Origin: Bacillota bacterium
GTDB taxonomy: Bacteria > Bacillota > Clostridia > Tissierellales > Tissierellaceae
Assembly (NCBI GenBank): GCA_023388495.1
Contig: JAEWGC010000039.1
Coordinates: 124,001-188,000, forward strand
Direction of reading: 5' to 3'
DNA length: 64,000 bases
Both the position numbers and the translations under genes were made by a program. Shown one piece after another: positions 42,549 through 54,473 of this stretch (position 1 is the first letter of the stretch; each line of letters begins with the position of its first letter). A model generated the notes under the pieces. It had not been told where the DNA came from, ran no database searches, and saw nothing but the letters and a program-made list of their open reading frames with translations.

Positions 42549-44708
42549 TTGGCAAAACCCAGTTATTCATCTAAAAAAAGATTATTGGTTGTTTTTGGTG
42601 TAGTGGTTATCGTTTCTATGTTACTAATCGGTAGATTAGGTTACTTACAAATAGTTAAAGGTGAAGAACTGAAGAAAGGTGCATTGGAGCAGTGGACCAA
42701 GGGAATAACTATAAAATCAAAACGGGGAATTATTTACGACAGAAAAGGCAAAAAATTAGCAGTAAGTATAAGCGCGTCAACGGTATGGGCTAGTCCGCCA
42801 GATATAAAAGATGCCCATAAAACAGCAAAAGAGGTAGCAAGAGTTTTGAATTTAGACGAAGAAGTTGTATATGCTAAAATTACTAAAAAAATAGGTACGG
42901 AAAAGCTAAAACAGTGGGTTACAAGGGAAGAAGCAGCAGAACTTAGAAAATTAAAATTACCTGGTATAGAGATAGTTGATGATAATAGGAGATATTATCC
43001 CTATGGAAATTTTGCTTCTTTTGTATTAGGTTTTACCGATATTGACAATAATGGATTATATGGTATTGAAAGAACTTATGATAAATACTTAACTGGTACA
43101 CCAGGAAAATGGGTAAAAATAACAGATGCTGCAAGTAGACAACTACCCTTTGACGGTGAAAAGATATATGAGGCATCAGATGGGTTATCAGTTGTTTTAA
43201 CTATAGATGAGACGATACAACATTTTGCAGATAAAGCAGCTCAGGAAGCCGTAATAACTACAGGAGCTAAAAATATTTCTATTATAATGATGGAACCAAA
43301 GACAGGGGATATTTTAGCAATGTCTTCTAAGCCTGATTATGATCCTAATGATCCAAGAACTCCAGTAGATGAAGAAACTAAAAGGGAGTGGGAGGGTTTA
43401 CCGCAGGAAGAACTTCAAAAAAGATGGTATGATATGTGGAGAAACTTTGCTATTAATGATGCTTATGAGCCAGGATCCACATTTAAAGTAATCACTGCGG
43501 CTGCAGCAATTGAAGAAAATATAGCAAATCTCAATTCTCATTTTTTCTGCAATGGGTTCGTTAGAGATATAAAGGGTGTAGTACTAAGATGTGCTAGATG
43601 GTACAATCCTCATGGAGACCAAACATTTATAGAGGCTATGAACAATTCATGTAACGTAGCTTTTGTAGACTTAGGTAGAAGAGTAGGAAAAGATCTACTT
43701 TATAAATACATAAAGGCTTTTGGCTTTGGAGAAACAACTGGTATAGATTTAAATGGGGAGCAGGGAGGTATTATCCCAATCAGTACAGATGTTATTAAGG
43801 AAGTAAATTTAGCTACTATGTCCTATGGTCATGGTATTGCAATCACTCCTTTACAATTAGCTAATGCAGTATCTGCTATTTCAAATGGCGGAAACTTAAT
43901 GAAGCCTCGACTTGTAAAAGAGTTAATAGATAGTGAGGGAAAGGTTGTAGAAACCTTTGAACCAGAAATAAAGAGAAAAGTAATATCAGAATCAACATCA
44001 AAGACAGTTTTAGAAATGTTAGGTCATGTTGTTGAAGAGGGTACAGGAACAAATGCATATATTCCTGGATATAGAGTAGGAGGAAAAACAGGTACTGCTC
44101 AAAAAATCATAGATGGAAGATATGCACCTGGTAAGTATATTGGTTCTTTTGTAGGTGTAGCTCCAGTAGATAATCCACAGGTAGTTATATTAGTTGTAGT
44201 AGACGAACCTGTTGGTCAATATTATGGAGGTACTGTAGCGGCCCCTATAGCTAAGGCTGTGTTAGAGGAGACATTAAATTATCTTGAAATTACTCCTGTT
44301 TTTTCAGAAAAAGAAAAGGATAAAGTTACTGAAAAAGTTATAGTTCCAGATGTAAGAAAAATGAAGATTGGTGATGCAGGAAAGGCCTTGGCAGAAATAG
44401 GACTAAAACACACCACTGAGTATTCAAATTTAACATCAGATTCAGTTGTAATAGATCAGTTTCCATTACCAGGCACAGAAGTTCAGAGGGGCTCAATAGT
44501 AGATTTATATTTAAATGAAAAGACAGGAGAAAGAATTATAGTGCCTTATCTTCTTGAGAAAGATAAGGAGGATGTAATTAAGATTCTCGATGAATTAAAT
44601 CTTAACTATGAGCTAAAAGGAACAGGAAAAGCTAAGAAGCAAACTCCAATACCAGGTGAAGAAATTTCTATTACCACAAAAATACAGGTTGAATTTGGAG
44701 AGCCATAA
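42549..44708 (+). CDS. Class B penicillin-binding protein with PASTA domains (SpoVD/PBP2B type)
   Basis: A 719-residue transpeptidase. One N-terminal membrane helix, then the dimerisation domain (RGIIYDRKGKKLAVS). The transpeptidase holds STFK in EPGSTFKVITAAA, SCN in MNNSCNVAF and KTGTAQ. Two PASTA domains follow (IVPDVRKMKIGDAGKALAEIG and IVPYLLEKDKEDVIKILDEL). In Bacillus the paralogues PBP2B (division) and SpoVD (spore cortex) differ little; with a single copy here it may do both. TTG start, with AGGAGG overlapping the ftsL stop. Confidence 0.92.
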   Translation: MAKPSYSSKKRLLVVFGVVVIVSMLLIGRLGYLQIVKGEELKKGALEQWTKGITIKSKRGIIYDRKGKKLAVSISASTVWASPPDIKDAHKTAKEVARVLNLDEEVVYAKITKKIGTEKLKQWVTREEAAELRKLKLPGIEIVDDNRRYYPYGNFASFVLGFTDIDNNGLYGIERTYDKYLTGTPGKWVKITDAASRQLPFDGEKIYEASDGLSVVLTIDETIQHFADKAAQEAVITTGAKNISIIMMEPKTGDILAMSSKPDYDPNDPRTPVDEETKREWEGLPQEELQKRWYDMWRNFAINDAYEPGSTFKVITAAAAIEENIANLNSHFFCNGFVRDIKGVVLRCARWYNPHGDQTFIEAMNNSCNVAFVDLGRRVGKDLLYKYIKAFGFGETTGIDLNGEQGGIIPISTDVIKEVNLATMSYGHGIAITPLQLANAVSAISNGGNLMKPRLVKELIDSEGKVVETFEPEIKRKVISESTSKTVLEMLGHVVEEGTGTNAYIPGYRVGGKTGTAQKIIDGRYAPGKYIGSFVGVAPVDNPQVVILVVVDEPVGQYYGGTVAAPIAKAVLEETLNYLEITPVFSEKEKDKVTEKVIVPDVRKMKIGDAGKALAEIGLKHTTEYSNLTSDSVVIDQFPLPGTEVQRGSIVDLYLNEKTGERIIVPYLLEKDKEDVIKILDELNLNYELKGTGKAKKQTPIPGEEISITTKIQVEFGEP

Positions 44709-44721
44709 GAGTAATATAATT

Positions 44722-44748
44722 AGAGGCAACTGATAAAGTTGCCTTTTA
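44722..44748 (+). terminator. Weak terminator or attenuator between the PBP gene and murE
   Basis: AGGCAACT pairs with AGTTGCCT around GATAA, followed by TTTT only. Partial termination is likely, since the following genes continue the cluster. Confidence 0.5.
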
Positions 44749-44787
44749 GTTAATTTTTCAATATAGGATAAGGAAAGTAGGTGCAAT

Positions 44788-46248
44788 ATGAATCTAAAAG
44801 ATATAACTTTAGGGTATCAATTTGATTTAGTTAAAGGGAGCCTAGATATAGAAATAACTGGAATCCAAAATGATTCAAGAAAAATAGAAAAGGGAAATCT
44901 TTTTATTGCAGAAAAGGGGTTTACCGTAGATGGACATGATTATATTCATAAGGCAATAGAGAATGGAGCAGTGGGAGTTGTTATAGAAAAGGAAATATCC
45001 ATAGAGGAAGATGCTACAGTAATAAAAGTAGAGGATTCAATAGATGCTCTAGCAAAGTTTTCAGGTATCTTTCACGGAGAACCATGGAATAAATTAGATA
45101 TGATAGGGATAACAGGAACCAACGGTAAAACGTCTATCACTTATTTTATTAAAAGTATACTAGAAGAAGAAAATAGAAAAACAGGAATTATAGGAACTAT
45201 TGGGGCAGTTATAGGGAATGAAAACGTAAAAATTGATAATACAACTCCAAATGCCTTAGTTATCCATGAATTATTAGAAAAGATGGTAGATAACAAGGTT
45301 GAATTTTGCATGATGGAGGTTTCATCCCATGCATTAGAATTAAAGAGAGTAGAGTATATGGATTTTCAAGTGGGATTATTTACTAATCTAACTAAGGATC
45401 ATTTAGATTACCATGCAACAATGGAAAATTATTTTAATAGTAAGCTAAAACTTTTCTATAAGACTAATAAATTTAATATAATAAATGTAGATGATGAGTA
45501 TGGAAAGAAGATAGTTGAAACAGTAGGAGAAAGAATCCCTCTATTGACATATGGAATAAGAAATAAGTCAGATATTTTTGGGACCAATATAGAATTTACA
45601 TTGTCTAAGGTTAAATTTACATTAAATACACCTGAGGGGAGTATAGATATACTTTTAAATGTACCAGGGGAATTTAGTGTATATAATGCATTAGCTGCGG
45701 CAGCCTGTGCCTATGGATATAATATTCCTTTAGAGACGATTAAAAAGGGCCTAGAATCTGTTGAAGGAATAAAGGGAAGATTTGAGGTTGTACCTACGAA
45801 CACAGATTATACAGTTATCATTGATTTTGCTCATACTGCCGATGGACTTGAGAAGGTTCTTACAGTAATTGATCAATTTGCAGAGGGAAGAAAAGTTGTT
45901 GTATTTGGAGCGGGAGGAAATAGAGACAAGACTAAAAGACCGGAAATGGGAGAAACTGTGGGTAAACATGCAGATTTATCTATAGTTACATCAGATAATC
46001 CAAGAAATGAAGATCCAGAGATGATAATTGAAGATATATTAGTTGGGACAAAGAAATCTAATGGAGAATATGTCAAAATAGTAGATAGAATAGATGCTAT
46101 AAAGTATGCATTGGATAACGCTAAGCCTAAAGATATAATACTGTTAGCTGGTAAGGGTCACGAAACCTATACAATAATTCAAGGCAAAACTTATCCCTGT
46201 GATGAAAGACAAATTGTTCTTGATTATTTAAGGCAAAAAAATAATTAA
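44788..46248 (+). CDS. murE: UDP-N-acetylmuramoyl-tripeptide synthetase MurE, meso-diaminopimelate type
   Basis: A 486-residue Mur ligase. TGTNGKTSITYFI is the ATP P-loop, TLTKDHLDYH-like LTKDHLDYHATMENYF and VFGAGGNRDKTKRPEMG follow. SDNPRNEDP carries the DNPR motif that selects meso-diaminopimelate over lysine. It adds the third residue to the stem peptide. murF, normally next, is missing: mraY starts 32 bases later. Confidence 0.95.
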   Translation: MNLKDITLGYQFDLVKGSLDIEITGIQNDSRKIEKGNLFIAEKGFTVDGHDYIHKAIENGAVGVVIEKEISIEEDATVIKVEDSIDALAKFSGIFHGEPWNKLDMIGITGTNGKTSITYFIKSILEEENRKTGIIGTIGAVIGNENVKIDNTTPNALVIHELLEKMVDNKVEFCMMEVSSHALELKRVEYMDFQVGLFTNLTKDHLDYHATMENYFNSKLKLFYKTNKFNIINVDDEYGKKIVETVGERIPLLTYGIRNKSDIFGTNIEFTLSKVKFTLNTPEGSIDILLNVPGEFSVYNALAAAACAYGYNIPLETIKKGLESVEGIKGRFEVVPTNTDYTVIIDFAHTADGLEKVLTVIDQFAEGRKVVVFGAGGNRDKTKRPEMGETVGKHADLSIVTSDNPRNEDPEMIIEDILVGTKKSNGEYVKIVDRIDAIKYALDNAKPKDIILLAGKGHETYTIIQGKTYPCDERQIVLDYLRQKNN

Positions 46249-46280
46249 GAGTTTATATATACTTGAGAGGAGAAAAATTA

Positions 46281-47246
<966 letters not shown>

Positions 47247-47264
47247 GGAAAGTGAGCTGGTCTT

Positions 47265-48626
47265 ATGTATTTAAAAAATAAAAGAGTCTTGGTTTTAGGA
47301 CTTGGTATATCTGGTCTGTCAACTGTAAAGGCACTCCATAAACTGGGAGCACAAATTATAGTATCAGATTCTAAAAAGGAAGAAGAATTAAGAGACTTCT
47401 TTGATAAAACTAGAGATATATATGTTGAAAAACATTTAAATACGAATGATATACCTTTAGAAGATATAGATCTCATAATAAAGAGCCCTGGGATTTTACC
47501 AACAACTCCGATTTTATTAAAAGCTCAGGAAAGAAATATTGAGGTCATCACAGATATAGAGTTAGCATATAGAGTTTCTCCTACAGATAAGATTGTTGCA
47601 ATAACAGGAACCAATGGGAAAACTACTACTACAACTTTAATAGGTGAAGTTTTTAGAAAGGCTAATTACAATACATACGTAGCAGGGAATATTGGGGTTG
47701 GTATTCTATGGGATATGGTAAATGCAAAAAAAGAGGATGTTTTTATAATAGAAGTAAGTAGTTTTCAATTGGAAAACACAGTATATTTTAAGCCAAAGGT
47801 AAGCCTTATAACTAATATTACGCCAGATCATTTAAATTGGCATGGCTCACTAGATAATTATATTCTTGCTAAGAAAAAGGTATTTAAAAATGGAGATAAT
47901 ACTGATTATACGGTATTAAACTATGATGATAAAACCCTTAGGGAAATGGAGAATGATATTAATTCAAATATAATTTGGTTTAGTGTTAATGATAAATTAG
48001 ATAATGGGGTATTTATAGAGGGAGACTATATAGTACTTAAGGATGGAGAAAATTTTAATAAGGTATTACCCTATAAAGAATTAAAAATCTTAGGAAAACA
48101 CAATTTAGAAAATGCCCTAGGTGCTGTTGCAGTTTGCTTTGCTATGGGAATAGACTTAAGAGTTATAGGAGAAGTTCTTAGAGAATTTAAAGGAGTAGAA
48201 CATAGGATAGAATATGTTAAGACAATAGATGGAATTTCTTTCTATAATGATTCTAAAGGAACAAACTCTGATTCAACAATAAAGGCAATTGAGGCATTGG
48301 AAGCCCCAATAGTGTTAATTGCAGGGGGTTATGATAAAGGTGTGGAATTTGATGATTTAATCCAGGCCTTTGATGGAAAGATTAAAGAATTGATACTTTT
48401 AGGAGCAACAAGAGAAAAAATTAAAGAAACTGCATTGAGATATGGATTTAATAATATACATTTAGTTGAAAATATGAAGGAGGCAGTTAGCCTAGCCTAT
48501 GAACTTGGGGAAGAAAAGGATAATATATTATTATCTCCTGCCTGTGCATCATGGGGTATGTATAATAACTTTGAGGAAAGAGGTCAAGATTTTAAAAATG
48601 CCGTTTATGGTCTAAAGGAGGATTAA
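47265..48626 (+). CDS. murD: UDP-N-acetylmuramoylalanine--D-glutamate ligase
   Basis: A 453-residue Mur ligase. VLGLGISGLSTVKAL is the Rossmann beginning, ITGTNGKTTTTTLIGEVF the P-loop, NITPDHLNWHGS the metal-site His, and LSPACASWGMYNNFEERGQDF the C-terminal block. It adds D-glutamate to UDP-MurNAc-L-Ala. One base separates its stop from ftsW. Confidence 0.96.
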   Translation: MYLKNKRVLVLGLGISGLSTVKALHKLGAQIIVSDSKKEEELRDFFDKTRDIYVEKHLNTNDIPLEDIDLIIKSPGILPTTPILLKAQERNIEVITDIELAYRVSPTDKIVAITGTNGKTTTTTLIGEVFRKANYNTYVAGNIGVGILWDMVNAKKEDVFIIEVSSFQLENTVYFKPKVSLITNITPDHLNWHGSLDNYILAKKKVFKNGDNTDYTVLNYDDKTLREMENDINSNIIWFSVNDKLDNGVFIEGDYIVLKDGENFNKVLPYKELKILGKHNLENALGAVAVCFAMGIDLRVIGEVLREFKGVEHRIEYVKTIDGISFYNDSKGTNSDSTIKAIEALEAPIVLIAGGYDKGVEFDDLIQAFDGKIKELILLGATREKIKETALRYGFNNIHLVENMKEAVSLAYELGEEKDNILLSPACASWGMYNNFEERGQDFKNAVYGLKED

Positions 48627-48627
48627 A

Positions 48628-49755
48628 ATGGCAAAGGGGAAATCAGTTAAAAAGAAAAAAGCCGTTGATTTTAGCTTGCTTATGGGAACTTTAATGTTAG
48701 TACTTATTGGTATTATAATGGTATTTAGTTCCTCTTGGCCAGAGGCTATGCAAGATTTTGGTGATGGTTATTATTTTTTAAGAAAACAGATAATATCTGC
48801 ATCAGTTGGTTTGGCGGGAATGTTATTTTGTATGAATGTAGACTATAAGATTTGGAAGAAATATTCATTTTGGATATATTTGCTAGCATTAACTCTAGGT
48901 GCCTTAATATTTTCTCCATTGGGAATAACTCTTAAGGGCGCAAGAAGGTGGATTAATCTGGGATTCACAACTTTTATGCCATCAGATGCCATAAAAGTTG
49001 GATCAATTATTTACTTCGCTAATTTTCTTGCAAATAAAAAGGATAATATTAAGACTTTTAAGCAAGGCACCATACCAGCATTAATAGTCATAGGCATATC
49101 CTGTGGTTTTATATATGTGCAAAAAGATTTAGGTACAACTGTTACATTAGCAGGTACTTTAATGAGTATGTTTTTTATAGCAGGTATGAATTTATCTCAT
49201 TTGATTTTTATGGGAGCAGGTGTTGTAGGACTAGGTTTTTTAGTATTATCAGGACCTGATAATGCATACAGAAGAAATAGAATAACTGCATTTAGAGACC
49301 CCTTTGCTTATAAACTAGATATTGGTTGGCAAGCAGTGCAATCTTTATATGCATTAGGTTCAGGCGGATTATTTGGTCTTGGGCTAGGTAAAAGTAGACA
49401 AAAGTTTTCATATATACCGGAATCTTATAACGATTTTATATTCTCGATTATAGGGGAGGAGTTAGGGTTTTTAGGTACCTTAACTGTTATATTAATACTA
49501 TTGTTAGTCATTTGGAGAGGAATACGTATTGCCCTTAGTATAGATGATAGTTTTGGATGCTTTTTGGCAACAGGTATTACAGCCTTGGTAACCATTCAAT
49601 CTTTAATTCATATAGCAGTAGTAACATCATCTATACCAACAACAGGTATTACATTACCTTTTGTTTCTTATGGAGGTACTTCCTTGATGATTTATATGTC
49701 TGCCATAGGAATACTCTTAAACATTTCAAGGCATGCAAATTTAGATAGGAGCTGA
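48628..49755 (+). CDS. ftsW: SEDS peptidoglycan polymerase FtsW/SpoVE
   Basis: A 375-residue protein with ten predicted helices. GARRWINLGF, the extracytoplasmic PESYNDFIFSIIGEELGFLG, and PTTGITLPFVSYGGTSLM are SEDS signatures, and the catalytic-region Asp lies in this arrangement. It polymerises lipid II together with the class B PBP upstream. The same protein may serve division and cortex synthesis. AAAGGAGG before the ATG. Confidence 0.95.
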   Translation: MAKGKSVKKKKAVDFSLLMGTLMLVLIGIIMVFSSSWPEAMQDFGDGYYFLRKQIISASVGLAGMLFCMNVDYKIWKKYSFWIYLLALTLGALIFSPLGITLKGARRWINLGFTTFMPSDAIKVGSIIYFANFLANKKDNIKTFKQGTIPALIVIGISCGFIYVQKDLGTTVTLAGTLMSMFFIAGMNLSHLIFMGAGVVGLGFLVLSGPDNAYRRNRITAFRDPFAYKLDIGWQAVQSLYALGSGGLFGLGLGKSRQKFSYIPESYNDFIFSIIGEELGFLGTLTVILILLLVIWRGIRIALSIDDSFGCFLATGITALVTIQSLIHIAVVTSSIPTTGITLPFVSYGGTSLMIYMSAIGILLNISRHANLDRS

Positions 49756-49760
49756 ATATT

Positions 49761-50867
49761 ATGAAGTATTTGATTACAGGAGGAGGCACTGGAGGACATA
49801 TTTATCCTGCCTTAGCAATAGCAAAGGAAATAAAGCATAAAGATAAAAATGCAGAAATTCTTTATGTTGGTACTGAAAAGGGTTTAGAAGCAGAGCTTGT
49901 TCCAAAGGAAGGTTTTAAGTTTAGAACTATTAGAGTTAAGGGTATGCCTAGAAGACTCAATAAAGAATCATTTATAGCTCTTAAAGAGCTTCTCCATGGA
50001 ATAGGCGACGCTAAAAAAATAATCCAGGACTTTAAACCTGATGTAGTAATAGGGACTGGAGGTTATGTATGTGGACCAGTAGTATATATGGCGAAGAGGA
50101 AGAAGATTCCTGCACTAATACATGAGCAAAATGCCTTTCCTGGCATTACAAATAAAATCTTATCAAGATATGTTGATAAGGTGGCAGTAACATTTGATGA
50201 AGCAAAAAAATATTTCAAATATCCAGACAGAGTTGTCAATACTGGCAACCCAATTCGTAAGGAAATTGTTGAAATTAATAAAGAAGAAGCTTATAATTCT
50301 TTAAACATAAATAAGGATATTCCTTTTATCTTATCCTTTGGAGGCAGTGGGGGGCAAAAAACTTTAAATAATGCAATGTATTATTTTATAAAGGAAGCTA
50401 TAGATAAAAAAGATGTTCAAATAATACATGTAACTGGAAAAAGATTTTATGATGAATTTATGGATAGGTTAAAAGAGGATAATATTAAGTTAAACAATAA
50501 TATTAGGATTTTTCCTTACTTCTATCAAATTCCAGAGGCCATTAATATTGCATCTCTTGTAATTACAAGCTCTGGAGCCATTACTTTAGCTGAAATTTCT
50601 GCTGTAGGGGTTCCTAGTATCTTAATACCTAAGGCTTATACAGCTGAGAACCACCAAGAGTTTAATGCTAGGGCCTTCGAGAATAAGGGGGCTTCTATAT
50701 TGGTACTGGAGAAGGATATAAAACAAGACGGGTTAAATGATATTATATATAGTGTAATTAAAGATAAGGAAAGACTTAGACAAATGGCTAATAGTAGTAA
50801 GAAGCTTGGGAAGATTGATGCTGCAGAAAGAATAGTTGAGCTTATTAATAATATCATAGATAAATAA
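49761..50867 (+). CDS. murG: UDP-GlcNAc:lipid I N-acetylglucosaminyltransferase MurG
   Basis: A 368-residue GT28 glycosyltransferase. ITGGGTGGHIYPALAIA is the N-terminal glycine loop, VIGTGGYVCGPVV and HEQNAFPGITNKIL bind lipid I, and SFGGSGGQKTLN with SSGAITLAEISAVGVPSILIPKAYTAENHQEFNA binds UDP-GlcNAc. It makes lipid II at the inner membrane face. Five bases after ftsW. Confidence 0.96.
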   Translation: MKYLITGGGTGGHIYPALAIAKEIKHKDKNAEILYVGTEKGLEAELVPKEGFKFRTIRVKGMPRRLNKESFIALKELLHGIGDAKKIIQDFKPDVVIGTGGYVCGPVVYMAKRKKIPALIHEQNAFPGITNKILSRYVDKVAVTFDEAKKYFKYPDRVVNTGNPIRKEIVEINKEEAYNSLNINKDIPFILSFGGSGGQKTLNNAMYYFIKEAIDKKDVQIIHVTGKRFYDEFMDRLKEDNIKLNNNIRIFPYFYQIPEAINIASLVITSSGAITLAEISAVGVPSILIPKAYTAENHQEFNARAFENKGASILVLEKDIKQDGLNDIIYSVIKDKERLRQMANSSKKLGKIDAAERIVELINNIIDK

Positions 50868-50939
50868 TATGTAACCTCAACCATAACCATGCATAATATA
50901 GTGATATATACTTATTAGAGCATACATGGAGGTGGTTGG

Positions 50940-52190
<1,251 letters not shown>

Positions 52191-52193
<3 letters not shown>

Positions 52194-52208
52194 CAGCTTT
52201 GGCTGCTA
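52191..52208 (+). other. Short hairpin after murA
   Basis: TAGCAGC pairs perfectly with GCTGCTA around TTTG, beginning at the murA stop. No T run follows, so it is not a regular terminator; it may stabilise or process the mRNA between murA and ftsQ. Confidence 0.4.
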
Positions 52209-52241
52209 GTTACCTAGAAGGACAAGCTAGGAGTGGAGACA

Positions 52242-53003
52242 ATGAAAAAGCTTTCACGTGTAGAGAAGAAAATGAGAAGAAGAAGATTTCTTTTTAGATT
52301 TATCCTATTAAATTCTTTAATTTTATTACTGTGTGTATTAGCACTTAATTCTAATTTTTTTGTCATAAATAATATAAAGGTAATAGGAAATAAGAAGATA
52401 TCTAGGGATAATATTTTAAGTGCATCCTCTATACAGCTTGGAGAAAATATCTTTAAAATAAATACAAGAGTGGGAAAAAGGGATTTAATGAAATTGCCAT
52501 ATGTTAAGGAAGTAAAGATAGAAAGAAAGTTTCCAAAGGGAATTATTATTCATATTACAGAGCGAAAAGAAATAATGCAAATAAAAGAAATATCGTCTTT
52601 TGTATTAGTTGATATTGATGGTTATATCCTAGATACTGTAGATACTCAAAATGAAGATTTACCCCTATTGGTAGGGCTAAAGATTGAAGATAAAAAACCC
52701 GGAGACAATTTATTTATTAATACAGAGACAAAGTCTACGGTGGAGTTTATAACTGAAGGACATGCTACCAAACTATTACCAAAAATGAAAGAAATTCACA
52801 TGGAAGATAATAACAAGGTGAATATTACATTAATTAACGGTATTTCTGTTGCCTTTGGTACACTAGATAATGTAAAATATAAGGTGAACTATCTAGATGA
52901 AATATTAAAAGATATTGAGAAGGATAAAATACCATGTAAGATGATTTTAATGGACAGAGGAGATAATCCTATAGCTGTCCTTGAAGAAGAAGGGGAGGGA
53001 TAA
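52242..53003 (+). CDS. Cell division protein FtsQ/DivIB
   Basis: About 253 residues: a very basic cytoplasmic start (KMRRRRF), one membrane helix (about 20-40), then the POTRA domain (FFVINNIKVIGNKKISRDNIL...KLPYVKEVKIERKFPKGIIIHITERK) and the FtsQ beta domain. It links early and late division proteins. ATG 52242 is 8 bases from AGGAG; the GTG at 52233 falls inside that site. Overlaps no gene; DUF881 follows after one base. Confidence 0.9.
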   Translation: MKKLSRVEKKMRRRRFLFRFILLNSLILLLCVLALNSNFFVINNIKVIGNKKISRDNILSASSIQLGENIFKINTRVGKRDLMKLPYVKEVKIERKFPKGIIIHITERKEIMQIKEISSFVLVDIDGYILDTVDTQNEDLPLLVGLKIEDKKPGDNLFINTETKSTVEFITEGHATKLLPKMKEIHMEDNNKVNITLINGISVAFGTLDNVKYKVNYLDEILKDIEKDKIPCKMILMDRGDNPIAVLEEEGEG

Positions 53004-53004
53004 A

Positions 53005-53736
53005 ATGAAAAGGGTTAAGGAATATATTGCATTAACAATAGTATCAATTTTTTTAGGCGTTATTTTATCCATCCAGTTTAAAACCATAAATAAAACTGTT
53101 GGTGAAGGAGTCTTGCCTACACAAAGGGCGCAGCAATTAGCCTTAGAGCTTAAGAAGGCACAAAATGAAAGAGAATCCCAAACCAAGAGAATAGAGGAAC
53201 TGGAAGCTAAAATAAAGCAGTATGAAACTAGCGAAGTTGACAAAAATGTATATGCAGAAAATCTATATAATGATACAATGAAATATAGAATGCTTGCAGG
53301 GTATCTAGATTTAGAAGGATCTGGAATTGTAATGGAAATAAATGACCCACCGGTTGACTTGGAATTTGGTGAAGGCTATAGTATCATAGATGAATTGGAT
53401 TTAGTGCTTCAGGTAATATCAGTTCTAAATGCAGCAGATGCTGAAGCTATATCTATTAATGACCAAAGATATACTGCATTCACTGAAATTGAAAAAGCAG
53501 GCAATCATATTGTAATCAATGGAGTATCTACTAGTGCACCAATTGTTATTAAGGCTATTGGTAAACCAGAGACATTGGAATCAGCACTAAACCTAAAAGG
53601 TGGAATCGTCACACAACTCAGAGACTATGATTATCTTGTTCAGGTGCATCAAGAATCGAATATTATCATACCAAAATATAGGAAGATAAAGGAATTTATA
53701 TATTCTAGTCCAGCTGAAGAAAATGTAAATCAATAG
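53005..53736 (+). CDS. DUF881 family membrane protein, first copy
   Basis: A 243-residue protein with one membrane helix (about 6-24), a coiled coil (about 45-75, RAQQLALELKKAQNERESQTKRIEELEAK) and the extracytoplasmic DUF881 domain (LDLEGSGIVMEINDPP, LQVISVLNAADAEAISINDQRYTAFTEI, INGVSTSAPIVIKAIG). It corresponds to the YlxW/YlxX-type genes beside ftsZ in Firmicutes; the role is not known, though location and topology suggest the divisome. A second copy follows after 10 bases. Confidence 0.85.
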   Translation: MKRVKEYIALTIVSIFLGVILSIQFKTINKTVGEGVLPTQRAQQLALELKKAQNERESQTKRIEELEAKIKQYETSEVDKNVYAENLYNDTMKYRMLAGYLDLEGSGIVMEINDPPVDLEFGEGYSIIDELDLVLQVISVLNAADAEAISINDQRYTAFTEIEKAGNHIVINGVSTSAPIVIKAIGKPETLESALNLKGGIVTQLRDYDYLVQVHQESNIIIPKYRKIKEFIYSSPAEENVNQ

Positions 53737-53746
53737 GGGTGATATT

Positions 53747-54472
53747 ATGAAAAAAGACAATCCTAAGATCATCCTAACTTTATTTAGTATTATAGTAGGG
53801 ATATTTATATCTACTCAAATAAAGATGAAACTTGAGATTTATGCACCAGTAACTCTTAAGTCATTGCAAGTAACAAAATCCGAAATTGTTACTATTAATA
53901 ATGAAATCTCTGAATTAAATAAGTTGCTAAAAGTAAAAGAAGAAGAATTAGAAATACTTGAAAAAATTGCAAAGGGTGACGATAACATTATAGACTTCCT
54001 CTTAGAAGAACTCAGATATAATAAAATACATTCAGGGCTAACGGCTCTAGAGGGACCGGGAATTATTATTACCATGTATGATAATCAAGAGGAAAGAACT
54101 GCTGGATATGATATTAACAATGATGTAATTCACGATGTAGATATATTAAATATTATAAATGATTTAAGAGTAGCAGGAGCAGAAGCCATAAGTATAAATG
54201 GTGAAAGAGTGCTCTCCACATCTGAAATACAGTGCGGAGGACCTACTATTAGAATAAACGGAAGAAGCTCAGCAACTCCCTTTGTTGTTAAGGCTGTTGG
54301 AGATCCTAAGCTACTTTATGCTTCTGTGATCGCACCTGGGACCTATGGTGATATACTAAAAAATGTGTACAACATAGGCTTTGAAACAACAGTAGATGAT
54401 AAAGTACTAATCCCAGCATTTAGGGGAGTATATAATTTTAAATATGCTAAACCACTAGGAGAGGGTGATTAA
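53747..54472 (+). CDS. DUF881 family membrane protein, second copy
   Basis: A 241-residue paralogue of the preceding gene, with the same order: N-terminal helix, coiled coil (KSEIVTINNEISELNKLLKVKEEELEILEK) and DUF881 core (LTALEGPGIIITMYDN, INDLRVAGAEAISINGERVLSTSEIQ, INGRSSATPFVVKAVG). The two differ widely in sequence, so the duplication is old. They may form a heterodimer through the coiled coils (inference). Confidence 0.85.
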   Translation: MKKDNPKIILTLFSIIVGIFISTQIKMKLEIYAPVTLKSLQVTKSEIVTINNEISELNKLLKVKEEELEILEKIAKGDDNIIDFLLEELRYNKIHSGLTALEGPGIIITMYDNQEERTAGYDINNDVIHDVDILNIINDLRVAGAEAISINGERVLSTSEIQCGGPTIRINGRSSATPFVVKAVGDPKLLYASVIAPGTYGDILKNVYNIGFETTVDDKVLIPAFRGVYNFKYAKPLGEGD

Positions 54473-54473
54473 A

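Noticed and set aside
44722..44748. End of the dcw operon at the hairpin before murE
   Set aside because: The T run is short and the gene order continues as in other dcw clusters, so only partial termination is likely.
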